A stretch of 42,403 nt of DNA from Modestobacter sp. DSM 44400. Its GTDB lineage: Bacteria; Actinomycetota; Actinomycetes; Mycobacteriales; Geodermatophilaceae. The stretch's first letter is position 1; the number at the start of each line of letters is the position of its first letter. The translations under genes and the position numbers were made by a program. The DNA lies in the NCBI RefSeq assembly GCF_900107175.1, contig NZ_FNOZ01000036.1, positions 1 to 42,403 on the forward strand, written 5' to 3'. The notes beneath the pieces were generated by a model. The model had not been told where the DNA came from, searched no databases, and saw only the letters and a list, made by a program, of their open reading frames with translations. Below, one piece after another: positions 8,108 through 16,521 of this stretch.

Positions 8108-8749
8108 ATGCCCTTCGCCGACCGTGCGGACGCCGGACGCCAGCTGGCCTGCCGGCTGACGCACCTGCGCGGCTCGGACGTCATCGTCCTCGCCCTGCCC
8201 CGCGGCGGCGTGCCGGTGGCCGTCCCGGTCGCCCGGGCGCTGGCCGCCCCGCTCGACGTCATCGTCGTCCGCAAGCTCGGCGTGCCGAGGCGCCCCGAGC
8301 TGGCCATGGGCGCCGTCGGGGAGGGTAGGGCCGTGGTCCGCAACGACCCCGTCCTGCTGGCCCTCCGGGTCGCAGCGACCGACTTCGCGCTCGTCGAGCA
8401 GGCTGAACGGGAGGAGCTGGCCCGGCGCACCGCTGTCGTGCGCGCGGTTCGCGCCCGCGAGCCACTCGCCGGCCGGACGGCGGTGATCGTCGACGACGGG
8501 ATCGCCACCGGTTCCACGGCCCGCGCCGCCTGCGCCGTCGCCCGCGCGCAGGGCGCCGGCCGGGTGGTGCTGGCGGTCCCGGTCTGCTCGGCCGACGCCG
8601 CCGAGGGCCTCACCGCCGCGGTGGACGAGCTGGTCACCGTGGAGACCCCGGCCTGGTTCGGCTGGGTCGGCCAGCACTACGCGGACTTCCGGCCGACGTC
8701 CGAGGAGGACGTGCTCGCCCTGCTCCGCGCGGGTCAGTCGGCGGGATAG
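8108..8749 (+). CDS. Phosphoribosyltransferase-domain protein
   Basis: A 213-residue type I phosphoribosyltransferase fold. The PRPP-binding loop is visible as VIVDDGIATGST (127-138), with the conserved DVIVVRKLGVPRRPELAMGA at about 50-69. This matches the stand-alone PRTase family often encoded near erythromycin-esterase-like or dienelactone-hydrolase-like genes in stress islands; its physiological substrate is not known. The ATG at 8108 is preferred, with CGGAG 8-12 nt upstream; an upstream GTG at 8069 would add 13 poorly conserved residues. Confidence 0.82.
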   Translation: MPFADRADAGRQLACRLTHLRGSDVIVLALPRGGVPVAVPVARALAAPLDVIVVRKLGVPRRPELAMGAVGEGRAVVRNDPVLLALRVAATDFALVEQAEREELARRTAVVRAVRAREPLAGRTAVIVDDGIATGSTARAACAVARAQGAGRVVLAVPVCSADAAEGLTAAVDELVTVETPAWFGWVGQHYADFRPTSEEDVLALLRAGQSAG

Positions 8750-8831
8750 GCAGCGCCCCGCACGAGCACGTGACCCGGCGGAGTTCCTCCGCCCGCGGCC
8801 CCGCCGCGGCGAACCTCTGCTCCACCGGAGG

Positions 8832-8954
8832 TCACAGCACCGCGCCCAGCAGCACCGCCCCGGCAGCCACCAGCATCGCGGCGACGATGAGCCCGGCCAC
8901 CATCCGCCGCCGCCGATCGCCCTGCGGCCCGTCCAGACCCCCCATGCCCATCAT
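8832..8954 (-). CDS. Small single-pass membrane protein
   Basis: A 40-residue reading frame. It begins MMGMGGLDGPQGDRRRR and continues with one 22-residue hydrophobic helix to the stop. The positive-inside rule (RRRR before the helix) suggests the N-terminus is cytoplasmic. There is no clear ribosome binding site, and start alternatives exist at 8951 and 8945. It fills the gap between the convergent phosphoribosyltransferase gene and the methyltransferase gene. No known family is recognised. Confidence 0.45.
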   Translation of the reverse strand: MMGMGGLDGPQGDRRRRMVAGLIVAAMLVAAGAVLLGAVL

Positions 8955-8972
8955 GGGGGAACGGTAGCCGGG

Positions 8973-9551
8973 TCAGGCCGCTCGACGGCCGAGCAGCAGG
9001 GTGTCCAGCGCCGTCCCGGCCGGCGTCGCGCGCGAGACCTGCTCGAGCCGGTCGACCGCCAGCAGCCCGGCGACCGGCGCCAGCCGGTCGACGCTGTGCA
9101 GGATCGACGGGTCCTGCGGGCCGCCGACACCGGCGGCCAGGTTCGCCAGGTCGTGCCCGAGCACCAGCAGCCGGCCGCCGGGCCGCAGCCAGCCGATCGC
9201 CCGGCTGAGCAGGTCGACGGTGTCGGCCTCCGGCAGATGCAGGTAGGCGACGAACACCAGGTCGAGGTCGGCGGGCGACGGCGTCCAGTCCAGGACGTCG
9301 GCGACCACCCAGCGGACGGCGTCCCCACCCGCCTCGACTCGGCCGCGGTCCAGCCCGACGGCGGAGAAGTCGACCGCGGTGATGTCCCAGCCGAGCCCGG
9401 CCAGCCAGCGGGCGTGGCGCCCCTCCCCCGCCGCCAGGTCGACCGCGCGCCCGGGCGGCAGGTCGTCCAGCAGCGCGGCGACGAGCTCGTTGGGTCCGGC
9501 CGACCACTGGGCCTTCTCGGCGTAGCGCGCGTCCCAGTCCGGTGCCTGCAT
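8973..9551 (-). CDS. Class I SAM-dependent methyltransferase
   Basis: A 192-residue Rossmann-like methyltransferase resembling TehB/thiopurine-type small enzymes. Motif I is VDLAAGEGRHARWLA, followed by the acidic strand end ITAVDFS and motif IV in DLVFVAYLHLP. The N-terminus DWDARYAEKAQWSAGPNELV is typical of this group. The acceptor substrate is unknown. The ATG at 9551 has only weak ribosome-binding sequence. It is divergent from the winged-helix gene, with 79 bp between starts. Confidence 0.85.
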   Translation of the reverse strand: MQAPDWDARYAEKAQWSAGPNELVAALLDDLPPGRAVDLAAGEGRHARWLAGLGWDITAVDFSAVGLDRGRVEAGGDAVRWVVADVLDWTPSPADLDLVFVAYLHLPEADTVDLLSRAIGWLRPGGRLLVLGHDLANLAAGVGGPQDPSILHSVDRLAPVAGLLAVDRLEQVSRATPAGTALDTLLLGRRAA

Positions 9552-9630
9552 GAGAGCAGTGGACCAGAGCAGGTCAGCCGACGGTGGATGGGACGCGCCG
9601 ACCGTCGTACCGGGCTGGCAGGGTGCGGCC

Positions 9631-10692
9631 ATGACGTCGAGGGCGGAGGTGGCCCTGCTCCGGCTGGTCGCCCAGCGGCTGGCCGGGCCGCGCCCGGCGA
9701 CCGCGGGAGAGGCCGTCCGCTGGCTCACAGCCGTCCAGGGGCAAGACCTGCCCGGCGCGCTCACCTCGGTGGCCCTCCGCACCGTCGACGGCACCCGCGC
9801 CGGAGTGACCGCGGCGCTGGACCGCGGGAAGGTGGTCCGGTCGTGGCCGATGCGCGGCACCCTGCACCTGGTCCCCGCCGAGGACCTCGGCTGGATGCTC
9901 GCTGTGCTCGGCCCCCGCGTGCTGGCCGGGGCGGCGGGCCGGCGGGCCGCGCTCGGGCTGACCGACGACGACGTCGAGCACGCCCTCGAGGTGGCCGTCG
10001 CAGCGCTGGCCGGCAGCCGGCGGCTGACCCGCGCCGACCTGCTCGCGGCTCTGGCCGGCGCGGGTATCGACACGACCGGGCAGCGCGGCTACCACCTGCT
10101 CTGGTACCTCGCGCAGACCGGCACGCTCTGCCTCGGGCCGACCGCCGGCGCTGAGCAGCTGTTCGTGCTGCTCGACGAGTGGGTGCCCGCGCCGCGCCGG
10201 CTCGACCGCGAGGAGGCGCTCGGTGAGCTGGCGCTGCGCTTCTACCGCAGCCACGGCCCGGCCACGGTCAAGGACCTGGTGCGCTGGGCCGGGGTACTGG
10301 TGCGCGACGTCCGCGCCGGGCTCGCGGTCGCCGCCCCTCGGCTCGAGCGCCTCGACGTCGACGGCACGGAGCACTGGATGGACCCGGCGACCCCCGACCG
10401 GCTGGCCGAGTGTCGCGCCGAGGCCCGCGAGGTGCTGCTGCTGCCCGGCTTCGACGAGCTGGTGCTGGGCTACGCCGACCGCAGCTGCACGGTGCCGCCC
10501 GCGTTCGCCGACCGGATCGTGCCCGGCAACAACGGGATGTTCCGCGCCACGGTCGTCAGCGAGGGCCGGGTGGTCGCCGTGTGGCGGCGTGCCGGGCGCC
10601 CCGTGGCCCCGACGATCGCGGTCGAGCCGTTCACCGGGCTGGCGCCGGACGTCGCCGCGGCCGTGCGGCAGCGGTTCGCCGTCCTGCCCTGA
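9631..10692 (+). CDS. Winged-helix protein, AlkZ-like (HTH_42)
   Basis: A 353-residue protein of the HTH_42/AlkX family. Members such as Streptomyces AlkZ are DNA glycosylases that remove alkylated or cross-linked bases, using a Q-x-Q motif. Here the motif is Q36-G37-Q38 in TAVQGQD, and MRGTLHLVP follows as expected. The C-terminal half contains EVLLLPGFDELVLGYADR, diagnostic of the family. A role in repair of alkylation or natural-product damage is inferred from the family. The ATG at 9631 has AGGG upstream. The stop is the first of three in-frame TGA codons within tandem 15-bp repeats. Confidence 0.85.
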   Translation: MTSRAEVALLRLVAQRLAGPRPATAGEAVRWLTAVQGQDLPGALTSVALRTVDGTRAGVTAALDRGKVVRSWPMRGTLHLVPAEDLGWMLAVLGPRVLAGAAGRRAALGLTDDDVEHALEVAVAALAGSRRLTRADLLAALAGAGIDTTGQRGYHLLWYLAQTGTLCLGPTAGAEQLFVLLDEWVPAPRRLDREEALGELALRFYRSHGPATVKDLVRWAGVLVRDVRAGLAVAAPRLERLDVDGTEHWMDPATPDRLAECRAEAREVLLLPGFDELVLGYADRSCTVPPAFADRIVPGNNGMFRATVVSEGRVVAVWRRAGRPVAPTIAVEPFTGLAPDVAAAVRQRFAVLP

Positions 10693-10735
10693 CCCGTCCT
10701 GCCCTGACCCGTCCTGCCCTGACCCGACCTGACCC
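10681..10735. repeat. Tandem 15-bp repeats over a stop codon
   Basis: GTCCTGCCCTGACCC occurs three times without mismatch (10681-10695, 10696-10710, 10711-10725), followed by a partial fourth copy GACCTGACCC. Because the unit is a multiple of three, each copy carries an in-frame TGA for the winged-helix gene, which ends in the first copy. Confidence 0.9.
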
Positions 10736-10759
10736 GTCCTGCATTGCACGCCGTCCAGT

Positions 10760-10791
10760 CGCCTTGCCCGTGGTGCAGCACGTGCAAGGCG
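10760..10791. terminator. 13-bp stem hairpin after winged-helix gene
   Basis: CGCCTTGCCCGTG (10760-10772) and CACGTGCAAGGCG (10779-10791) pair at 12 of 13 positions around a GTGCAG loop. It lies 68 bp after the winged-helix stop and 111 bp before the next start, so it could be a terminator or an operator. No T-run follows. Confidence 0.45.
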
Positions 10792-10901
10792 ATCACTCGG
10801 CGTGCACAGCAGCGACCGCTGGGCGCGCACGGCGGGAAACCAGCCTGGGTCCGCGCCGCCCCGGGTGGCCGGACCGCCGGACCCGGGCGGAGGGTGGGGG
10901 C

Positions 10902-11882
10902 ATGGAGTACACGCGTCTGGGCACCACCGGCCTGCAGGTCTCACGGATCTGCCTGGGGATGATGAGCTTCGGCGACCCGGCCCGCGGCGGCCATCCCTGG
11001 AGCCTCCCCGAGGAGGAGAGCCGCTCGGTCATCCAGAAGGCCCTGGCCGCCGGCATCACCTTCTTCGACACCGCGAACGTCTACTCGGCCGGCTCCAGCG
11101 AGGAGATCACCGGCCGGGCAATCCGGGACTTCGCCGACCGGGAGGACGTCGTTCTGGCCACCAAGGTGAACGGCCGCATGCGGCCGGGTCCCAACGGCGC
11201 CGGCCTGTCCCGCAAGGCGATCCTCACCGAGCTCGACGCCAGCTTGGAGCGGCTGGGCACCGACTACGTCGACCTGTACCAGATCCACCGCTGGGACCCG
11301 CACACTCCGGTCGAGGAGACCCTCGAGGCGCTGGACTCGGCCGTGCGGTCGGGCAAGGTCCGCTACCTCGGCGCCTCGTCGATGTGGGCCTGGCAGTTCA
11401 GCAGGGCCCTGCACGTGGCCGGCGAGCACGGCTGGCACCGCTTCGTGTCCATGCAGGACCACTACAACCTGCTCAACCGCGAGGAGGAGCGGGAGATGCT
11501 CCCGCTGTGCGCCGACGAGGGCATCGGCGTCATCCCCTGGAGTCCGCTGGCCCGGGGCCGGCTGACCCGCGACTGGGACGAGGCGACGAACCGCTCGCAG
11601 AACGACCAGTTCGGCACCTCGCTGTACGGCGACCCCGCCGAGGGCGACCGGGAGATCGTGCGGCGGGTCGGCGAGGTCGCCGAGGCCCGCGGCGTGCCGC
11701 GCGCCCAGGTGGCGCTGGCCTGGGTGCTGAGCAAGCCGGTGGTCAGCGCGCCGATCGTCGGCGTCACCAAGGACCCGCACCTGGACGACGCCGTGGCGGC
11801 CGTGGACCTGGCGCTGACCGAGGAGGAGATCGCCCGGCTGGAGGAGCCGTACGCGCCGCACGCGGTGGTCGGCTTCTCCTGA
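10902..11882 (+). CDS. Aldo/keto reductase
   Basis: A 326-residue NADPH-dependent aldo/keto reductase with an intact catalytic tetrad: Asp and Tyr in FFDTANVYSAGSS, Lys in LATKVNG and His in YQIHRWDP. The cofactor-binding end is APIVGVTKDPHLDDAVAAVD. Together with the YDL124/Tas-like N-terminus MEYTRLGTTGLQVSRICLG this places it in the AKR group related to potassium-channel beta subunits and GSP69-type general stress proteins. ATG 10902 is preceded by GGAGG at 8 nt. The physiological carbonyl substrate is unknown. Confidence 0.92.
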   Translation: MEYTRLGTTGLQVSRICLGMMSFGDPARGGHPWSLPEEESRSVIQKALAAGITFFDTANVYSAGSSEEITGRAIRDFADREDVVLATKVNGRMRPGPNGAGLSRKAILTELDASLERLGTDYVDLYQIHRWDPHTPVEETLEALDSAVRSGKVRYLGASSMWAWQFSRALHVAGEHGWHRFVSMQDHYNLLNREEEREMLPLCADEGIGVIPWSPLARGRLTRDWDEATNRSQNDQFGTSLYGDPAEGDREIVRRVGEVAEARGVPRAQVALAWVLSKPVVSAPIVGVTKDPHLDDAVAAVDLALTEEEIARLEEPYAPHAVVGFS

Positions 11883-11947
11883 ACGGCCGTTCGGTGGGGC
11901 CGGCCACGGCGGCGCCGGCAGGGCTGGGCGGCCGACCCCCTACCGGT

Positions 11948-11976
11948 TTGACGACTTTCGTTGCGGCAGGCAACCT
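11948..11976 (+). promoter_or_regulatory. Possible vegetative promoter of MHS gene
   Basis: TTGACG (11948-11953) with a 17-nt spacer to CAACCT (11971-11976) gives a good -35 and a weak -10 element, 60 bp upstream of the transporter ATG at 12036. It is the only TTGAC box in this gap. Confidence 0.3.
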
Positions 11977-12035
11977 GATGCCGTCCAGATCCGCTGCCGG
12001 CACGACGTCCTGAGCGATCGTAGGGAGGCTCCCCC

Positions 12036-13396
12036 ATGGCCAGTTCACCGTCAGTACCGCAGGCCCAGCAGCCGCAGGCGCAGCCGCTGGACCCGGCGAC
12101 CCGCAGGTCCCAGCGCCGCAAGGCCGCCGTCGCCAGCACCATCGGTACGACGATCGAGTGGTACGACTTCTTCCTCTACGGCACCGCCGCGGCGCTGGTC
12201 TTCCCCGCTGTCTTCTTCCCCGGCGAGTCCGCGCTCGCGGGGACGCTCGCCTCCTTTTCCACCCTCTTCGTCGGGTTCGCTGCCCGCCCGGTAGGTGCCG
12301 CGATCTTCGGGCAGATGGGCGACCGGATCGGCCGCAAGGCCGCACTCATCGCCACGCTCAGCCTGATGGGTTCGGCGACGGCCCTGATGGGGGTGCTGCC
12401 CGGCTACGACACCATCGGTCCATGGGCCCCGATCCTGCTCGTCGTGCTGCGGATCGTGCAGGGCATCGGCGTCGGCGGCGAGTGGGGTGGCTCCGTGCTG
12501 ATGTCGATGGAGTGGGGGTCCCGGAAGCGGCACGGCTTCATGGCCAGCCTCCCGCAGTTGGGCGTGCCGATCGGCCTGCTGCTCTCCACCGGCGCAGTGA
12601 AGATCATGACCGCGACCGTCGGTACCGATGCGTTCGATGCCTGGGGCTGGCGGGTGCCCTTCCTGGCCAGCGTCATCCTGATCGCCATCGGTTTCTACGT
12701 CAGGCTGGCGGTGCTGGAGACCCCGGCGTTCGCCCGGGTGCGACAGCAGAACACCGTGGTGAAGCAGCCGGTGCTGGAAGTCATCAAGACCCAACCGCGG
12801 GCGATCCTCGCCTCGGCGTTCATCCGGATGGCCGAGCAGGCACCGTTCTACCTGTTCATCACGTTCGTGCTCGCCTACGGCACCGAGGAACTCGGCCTGA
12901 CGCGCGGTTCACTGCTCAACGACACCCTCATCGCCGCGGCGATCGGCTTCTTCACCGTGCCATTCTTCGGCTATCTCTCCGACATCGTCGGGCGGCGGCG
13001 GGTGTACGCCGTCGGTGTCGTGGGCACGGCTGCGTTCGCGTTCCCTACTACGGTTTGCTGAACACCCGCAGCAGCGGGTTCGTACTGCTGGCAATCGTGT
13101 TGTCCCTCGTGCTGCATGACATCATGTATGGCCCGCAGGCGGCGCTGATCTCCGAGACGTTCGGTACCGGCGTCCGCTACAGCGGCGCCGGACTCGGCTA
13201 CCAGCTCGCCTCGGTGATCGCCGGCGGGCCGGCACCGCTGATCGCCACGGCCATCCTGGCCAGCACCGGCTCCTCGACCTGGATCTCGGTGTACATCATC
13301 GGCTGTGCGGTGCTGTCGCTCATCGCGCTGTTGATCCTTCCGAAGCCGCACGCCAGCGTGGAGGACGAGGTCGCTGAGCCTGCCGCCGTGCACTGA
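12036..13396 (+). pseudogene. MHS-family MFS symporter, one frameshift
   Basis: A metabolite:proton symporter of the MHS branch (ShiA/ProP-like), about 453 residues if repaired. Visible hallmarks are TTIEWYDFFLYGTAAALVF at TM1, GDRIGRKAAL in the 2-3 loop and RIVQGIGVGGEWGGSVLM at TM4. Reading stops at TGC TGA near 13061. Adding one base in TTCCCTACTAC at 13041-13048 gives FAFPYYGLLNT and joins the intact C-terminal third, which ends at 13396. It would import a shikimate-, citrate- or betaine-like solute. AGGGAGG lies 8 nt before the ATG. A real mutation and a sequencing error look the same here. Confidence 0.8.
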
Positions 13397-13403
13397 GCAG
13401 GCC

Positions 13404-14228
13404 TCAGGCCGGCAGCCCGACCAGTCGGGCGGACAGCTCCCACAGCTCGGCGGCGCGCACGGCGTCCCCGGCGGCGGGCAGTCGCCGGGTGCGCGACCGG
13501 TCGGCGTGCAGCGCCCCGTTGCGCCAGCCGTCCCCCGCGGTGGCCAGCCAGACCAGCGTGTCAGCGCCCTGCGCCGGCGTGCGCAGGAACGCCGTCAGCG
13601 GCGTCCGGAACGCCAGACCGATGAGCCCGCCGGCCGTGGCGCCGAAGTTGCTGGCAACCCCGCCCGGGTCGAGGCAGGTCGCGGTGACCTCCGGCGCCCA
13701 CCGTCGGGCGAGCTCGGTGGTGAACAGCACGGTGGCCAGCTTGGCCTTCGCGTAGGTCCGGGTGCCGACGTAGGTCCGGTCGGACCGGTAGGCCGCCTCG
13801 AGCGTCCCCCGGCGCACCCAGCCGAGCCAGTGCACGAACGACGCGGTGCTCACCACCCGGCCGCGCGCTGCGCGCAGCTGCGGCTCCAGCAGCCGGGTGA
13901 GCAGGTAGGGCGCGAGGTGGTCGACCTGGAAGGTGCGCTCGTGACCGTCGGCGGTCAGCTCCCGGGCGGCGAAGGACGCCCCGGCGTTGTTGACCAGCAC
14001 GTCGACGCGGGGCAGCCGCGACAGCTCCGCGGCAAGCCGGCGGACGTCGTCCAGCCGGGTGAAGTCGGCGACGTGGGCATCGACGCCCAACTCGGCGGCC
14101 ACCGCCGCCGTCTTGTCCGGTGATCGGCCGACGACCACCACCCGCGCCCCGCTCCGGTGCAGTCGGCGGGCCGCCGCCGCACCGATGCCGTCACTGGCAC
14201 CGGTGACGACGACGACCGGGGTGCTCAG
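13404..14228 (-). CDS. Short-chain dehydrogenase/reductase
   Basis: A 274-residue SDR with the Rossmann loop TGASDGIG, NNAG and the YAKAK active-site lysine; the preceding catalytic Ser lies in VVSTASFVHW. The long variant with CLDPGGVASNFG resembles WWOX/retinol-dehydrogenase-like SDRs of actinobacteria. The first in-frame codon able to initiate is CTG at 14228, overlapping the TGA of the upstream gene as CTGA; ATG and GTG are absent before the glycine loop. It is therefore translationally coupled to the nitroreductase gene. Its substrate is unknown. Confidence 0.85.
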   Translation of the reverse strand: MSTPVVVVTGASDGIGAAAARRLHRSGARVVVVGRSPDKTAAVAAELGVDAHVADFTRLDDVRRLAAELSRLPRVDVLVNNAGASFAARELTADGHERTFQVDHLAPYLLTRLLEPQLRAARGRVVSTASFVHWLGWVRRGTLEAAYRSDRTYVGTRTYAKAKLATVLFTTELARRWAPEVTATCLDPGGVASNFGATAGGLIGLAFRTPLTAFLRTPAQGADTLVWLATAGDGWRNGALHADRSRTRRLPAAGDAVRAAELWELSARLVGLPA

Positions 14229-14671
14229 TTCTTGCGCTCGACGATGAAGACCGGGATCTCCCGGTCGGTCTTGCGCTGGTAGTCGGCGTAATCGGGGTAG
14301 GCCGCGACCGCCCGCTCCCACCACTCGGCCTTCTCCGCACCGGTCACCTCGCGGGCCGTCCCGTCCCAGGGCTCCGGCCCGTCCTGCACCGTCACCTGGT
14401 CGTGGTGGGCCTTGAGGTTGTGGTACCAGGTCGGGTGCTGCGGAGCGCCACCCTGTGAGGCGACCATCGCATAGGCCCCGTCGTGTTCGACGCGCATGAG
14501 CGGGTTCTTGCGCACCTTGCCGCTCCTGGCCCCGCGGGTGCTGAAGAGGACGACCGACTCACTGCGGTTGGGCAGCGTGTTGCCCTCCCGCCCACCGGTG
14601 CGCTCGTAGAGCTCCACCTGGTCGCGGACCCACGTCTCCGGACTCGGCTCGTATTCACCACTGAGAGGCAT
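14225..14671 (-). CDS. F420H2-dependent nitroreductase/quinone reductase
   Basis: A 148-residue split-barrel protein of the deazaflavin-dependent nitroreductase (Ddn) family. The family pattern is clear: VVLFSTRGARSGKVRKNPLM binds F420 phosphate, followed by YAMVASQGGAPQHPTWYHNL and a C-terminal YQRKTDREIPVFIVER. These enzymes use reduced F420 to reduce quinones, nitro compounds or other electrophiles in the membrane-proximal cytoplasm. ATG 14671 has AGGG 8 nt upstream. It leads an operon with the SDR (4-nt overlap) and is divergent from a TetR regulator, its likely repressor. Confidence 0.9.
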   Translation of the reverse strand: MPLSGEYEPSPETWVRDQVELYERTGGREGNTLPNRSESVVLFSTRGARSGKVRKNPLMRVEHDGAYAMVASQGGAPQHPTWYHNLKAHHDQVTVQDGPEPWDGTAREVTGAEKAEWWERAVAAYPDYADYQRKTDREIPVFIVERKN

Positions 14672-14724
14672 GCACCGACCCTAGGACGGCGGCCCGCCCG
14701 GTGCGCGCCAAGATCCCGACTGCT

Positions 14725-14748
14725 CGTTCCTGAACGACCGGTCGGCAA
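14725..14748. promoter_or_regulatory. Candidate TetR operator
   Basis: Two overlapping palindromes lie in the 94-bp divergent gap: CGTTCCTGAACG (14725-14736) and TGAACGACCGGTCGGCAA (14731-14748), centred on GACCGGTC. The second resembles the extended TGAACGACCGGTCGTTCA type bound by many TetR proteins, with three mismatches. The TetR gene starts 18 bp to the right. Confidence 0.5.
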
Positions 14749-14765
14749 CGGTCCACGTTCGCGCC

Positions 14766-15236
14766 ATGGGCCGACCGCGCAGCTTCGACGAGCCGACCGC
14801 GGTCGCCGGCGCCGCACGGCTGTTCGCATCCTCCGGCTACGAGGGCACCAGCGTGGACGACCTGGTTCGCGGCCTGGGCGTGCACCGGGGCTCGCTCTAC
14901 TCGACCTTCGGCAGCAAGCGGGCCCTCTACCTGCGCGCGCTGCGCGAGCACCTCGACGCCCTGCCGGAGGCGGGCGCCGAGCAGTCCGATCTGACGCTGC
15001 TGCTGTGTGCCGCCATGGAACGCGCACCGATCGACGCGGACGCGGCGGCGCTGGTGGGCCGTGGCCTCGCCCGCCTCGCCGCGCAGCTGCCCTCCGCCGC
15101 GGCCGACTCCCTCGCCGAGCTGATCGGCCAGCACGTCATCGCCCGGGCCACCAGCCACCCGGTGTCCGGCACCGCCGCCCACTCCGAGGAGCGCCCGCGA
15201 CCGTCGTCCAGACCGCTGGAGACCAGCTCGAGGTGA
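14766..15236 (+). CDS. TetR/AcrR-family regulator
   Basis: A 156-residue regulator. Residues 1-60 form the TetR helix-turn-helix (MGRPRSFDEPTAVAGAARLF, then LVRGLGVHRGSLYSTFGSKRALY). The remaining part is a short ligand domain, and the last 25 residues (SGTAAHSEERPRPSSRPLETSSR) look non-helical and run into the next gene, so the natural C-terminus may have been altered. It is divergent from the F420-nitroreductase/SDR operon, and two palindromes lie in the shared promoter region. Local repression relieved by a small electrophile is the simplest model. Confidence 0.85.
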   Translation: MGRPRSFDEPTAVAGAARLFASSGYEGTSVDDLVRGLGVHRGSLYSTFGSKRALYLRALREHLDALPEAGAEQSDLTLLLCAAMERAPIDADAAALVGRGLARLAAQLPSAAADSLAELIGQHVIARATSHPVSGTAAHSEERPRPSSRPLETSSR

Positions 15237-15552
15237 GCATGCCGGGGCTCGACCGGTTCTGGTCGCTCCGCGGGCGCTTCGCCGTCCCCCGGCGCACGTG
15301 CGCGGCGCGACGGCCGACCCGGGCGTCTCCCGCGAGTCGGCCGGGGTCCGCGCGCCCGGCACGTACGTGCCCCGGGTGATCACCGACGGCACCTATTTCC
15401 GCGGCGGCGAGCGCACGTGCTGGAACCTGCGCGCCTCCCAGGAGCCGGTCGTCGTCGAGCTCACCGGCGAGCGGTTCGCCCGGCTCGTCCTCGGCGTCGC
15501 CGATGCCCGGGCCACGGCGGAGGAGATCGAGCAGGCGCTCAGCCGGCGGTGA
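15197..15552 (+). pseudogene. Uncharacterised small protein, frame-disrupted
   Basis: Two reading frames join to one protein of about 118 residues: TVVQTAGDQLEVSMPGLDRF and WSLRGRFAVPR, then HVRGATADPGVSRES and a C-terminal part ending VVVELTGERFARLVLGVADA. The layout matches a PH-like actinobacterial family of unknown function. Adding one G at about 15290-15296 (CGGCGCACG) restores VPRAHVRGA. GAGGAG lies at 15186-15191, but the expected start codon reads GCG, so the start is uncertain; GTG 15233 is a shorter alternative. It overlaps the TetR end and converges on the dehydrogenase gene. Confidence 0.5.
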
Positions 15553-15555
15553 GGC

Positions 15556-16521
15556 TCAGCCGTTTCCGAGAACGCGGACCGGGGCGCCGTCCAGCCACGC
15601 GAGGACGTCCTCGACGCACTGGCCGTACATCGCCGCGTACGACTGCCGCGACACGTAGCCGAGGTGCGGGGTGAGCACCGTGCGGGGCGCGCGCCGCAGC
15701 GGCGCGTCGACCGGCAACGGCTCGATGTCGAAGACGTCCAGCGCCGCGCCGGCGATCGTCCCGGCGTCCAGCGCTGCCAGCAGCGCCGCCTCGTCGACGA
15801 TCGGGCCGCGCGAGGTGTTGACCAGCCTTCCCTCTGGTCCGAGCAGCGCCAGCTCCTCGGCGCCGACCAGCCCCCGGGTGCGCTCGGACAGTCGCAGGTG
15901 CACCGAGACCACGTCGCTGCGCTCGAAGAGATCGGCCCTGCCGACCAGCTCGGCGCCGTGCTCGGCGGCCCGCCCGGCGGTCAGGTTCTCGCTCCACGCC
16001 AGCACCCGCATGTCGAAGGCCCGCGCGTACCGGGCCATGACCGCCCCGATCCGGCCCAACCCGAGCAACCCCAGCGTCGAGCCGGCCAGCTCGATGCCCA
16101 GGTGCTCCTGCCAGCGCCCGGCCCGGACCGCCCGGTCGCCGCCCGGGACGTCCCGAGCGACCGCCAGCACCAGCGCCCAGGCCAGCTCCGCGGCGGCCGC
16201 CGACCCACCGGCGGTGCCGCTGACGACCACCCCCTGGGCCGCCGCGGCGGCCACGTCGATCGCCGCGTTCGCCATGCCGGTGGTCACCAGCAACCGCAGC
16301 CGGGGCAGCCGGGCCAGCACCTCGGCGGGGAACGGCGTGCGCTCCCGCATCGCCAGCACCACCTCCGCGCCGGAGAGCCGGTCGACCAGGGCGTCGGCGT
16401 CGGCGAGGTGGTCGGTGTGGCGGACGACGTGGGCGCGTCCGGACAGCGGCGACCAGTCGGCGACGGAGAGGGCGACGTCCTGCCAGTCGTCCAGGACCAC
16501 GACGGAGACGGGGGTGGGCAC
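15556..16521 (-). CDS. D-2-hydroxyacid dehydrogenase family protein
   Basis: A 321-residue NAD-dependent 2-hydroxyacid dehydrogenase. The Rossmann loop is LGLLGLGRIGAVMARYARAF, the catalytic Arg lies in LVNTSRGPIVDE, Glu in FDIEPLP and His in TPHLGYV. This matches the branch of SerA/GyaR-like enzymes with the C-terminal YVSRQSYAAMYGQCVEDVLA. Substrate is unknown. GTG 16521 is chosen because relatives begin just before VVVLDDWQD; a GTG at 16548 would add nine residues with no ribosome binding site. It is divergent from the zinc metallopeptidase gene. Confidence 0.88.
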   Translation of the reverse strand: MPTPVSVVVLDDWQDVALSVADWSPLSGRAHVVRHTDHLADADALVDRLSGAEVVLAMRERTPFPAEVLARLPRLRLLVTTGMANAAIDVAAAAAQGVVVSGTAGGSAAAAELAWALVLAVARDVPGGDRAVRAGRWQEHLGIELAGSTLGLLGLGRIGAVMARYARAFDMRVLAWSENLTAGRAAEHGAELVGRADLFERSDVVSVHLRLSERTRGLVGAEELALLGPEGRLVNTSRGPIVDEAALLAALDAGTIAGAALDVFDIEPLPVDAPLRRAPRTVLTPHLGYVSRQSYAAMYGQCVEDVLAWLDGAPVRVLGNG

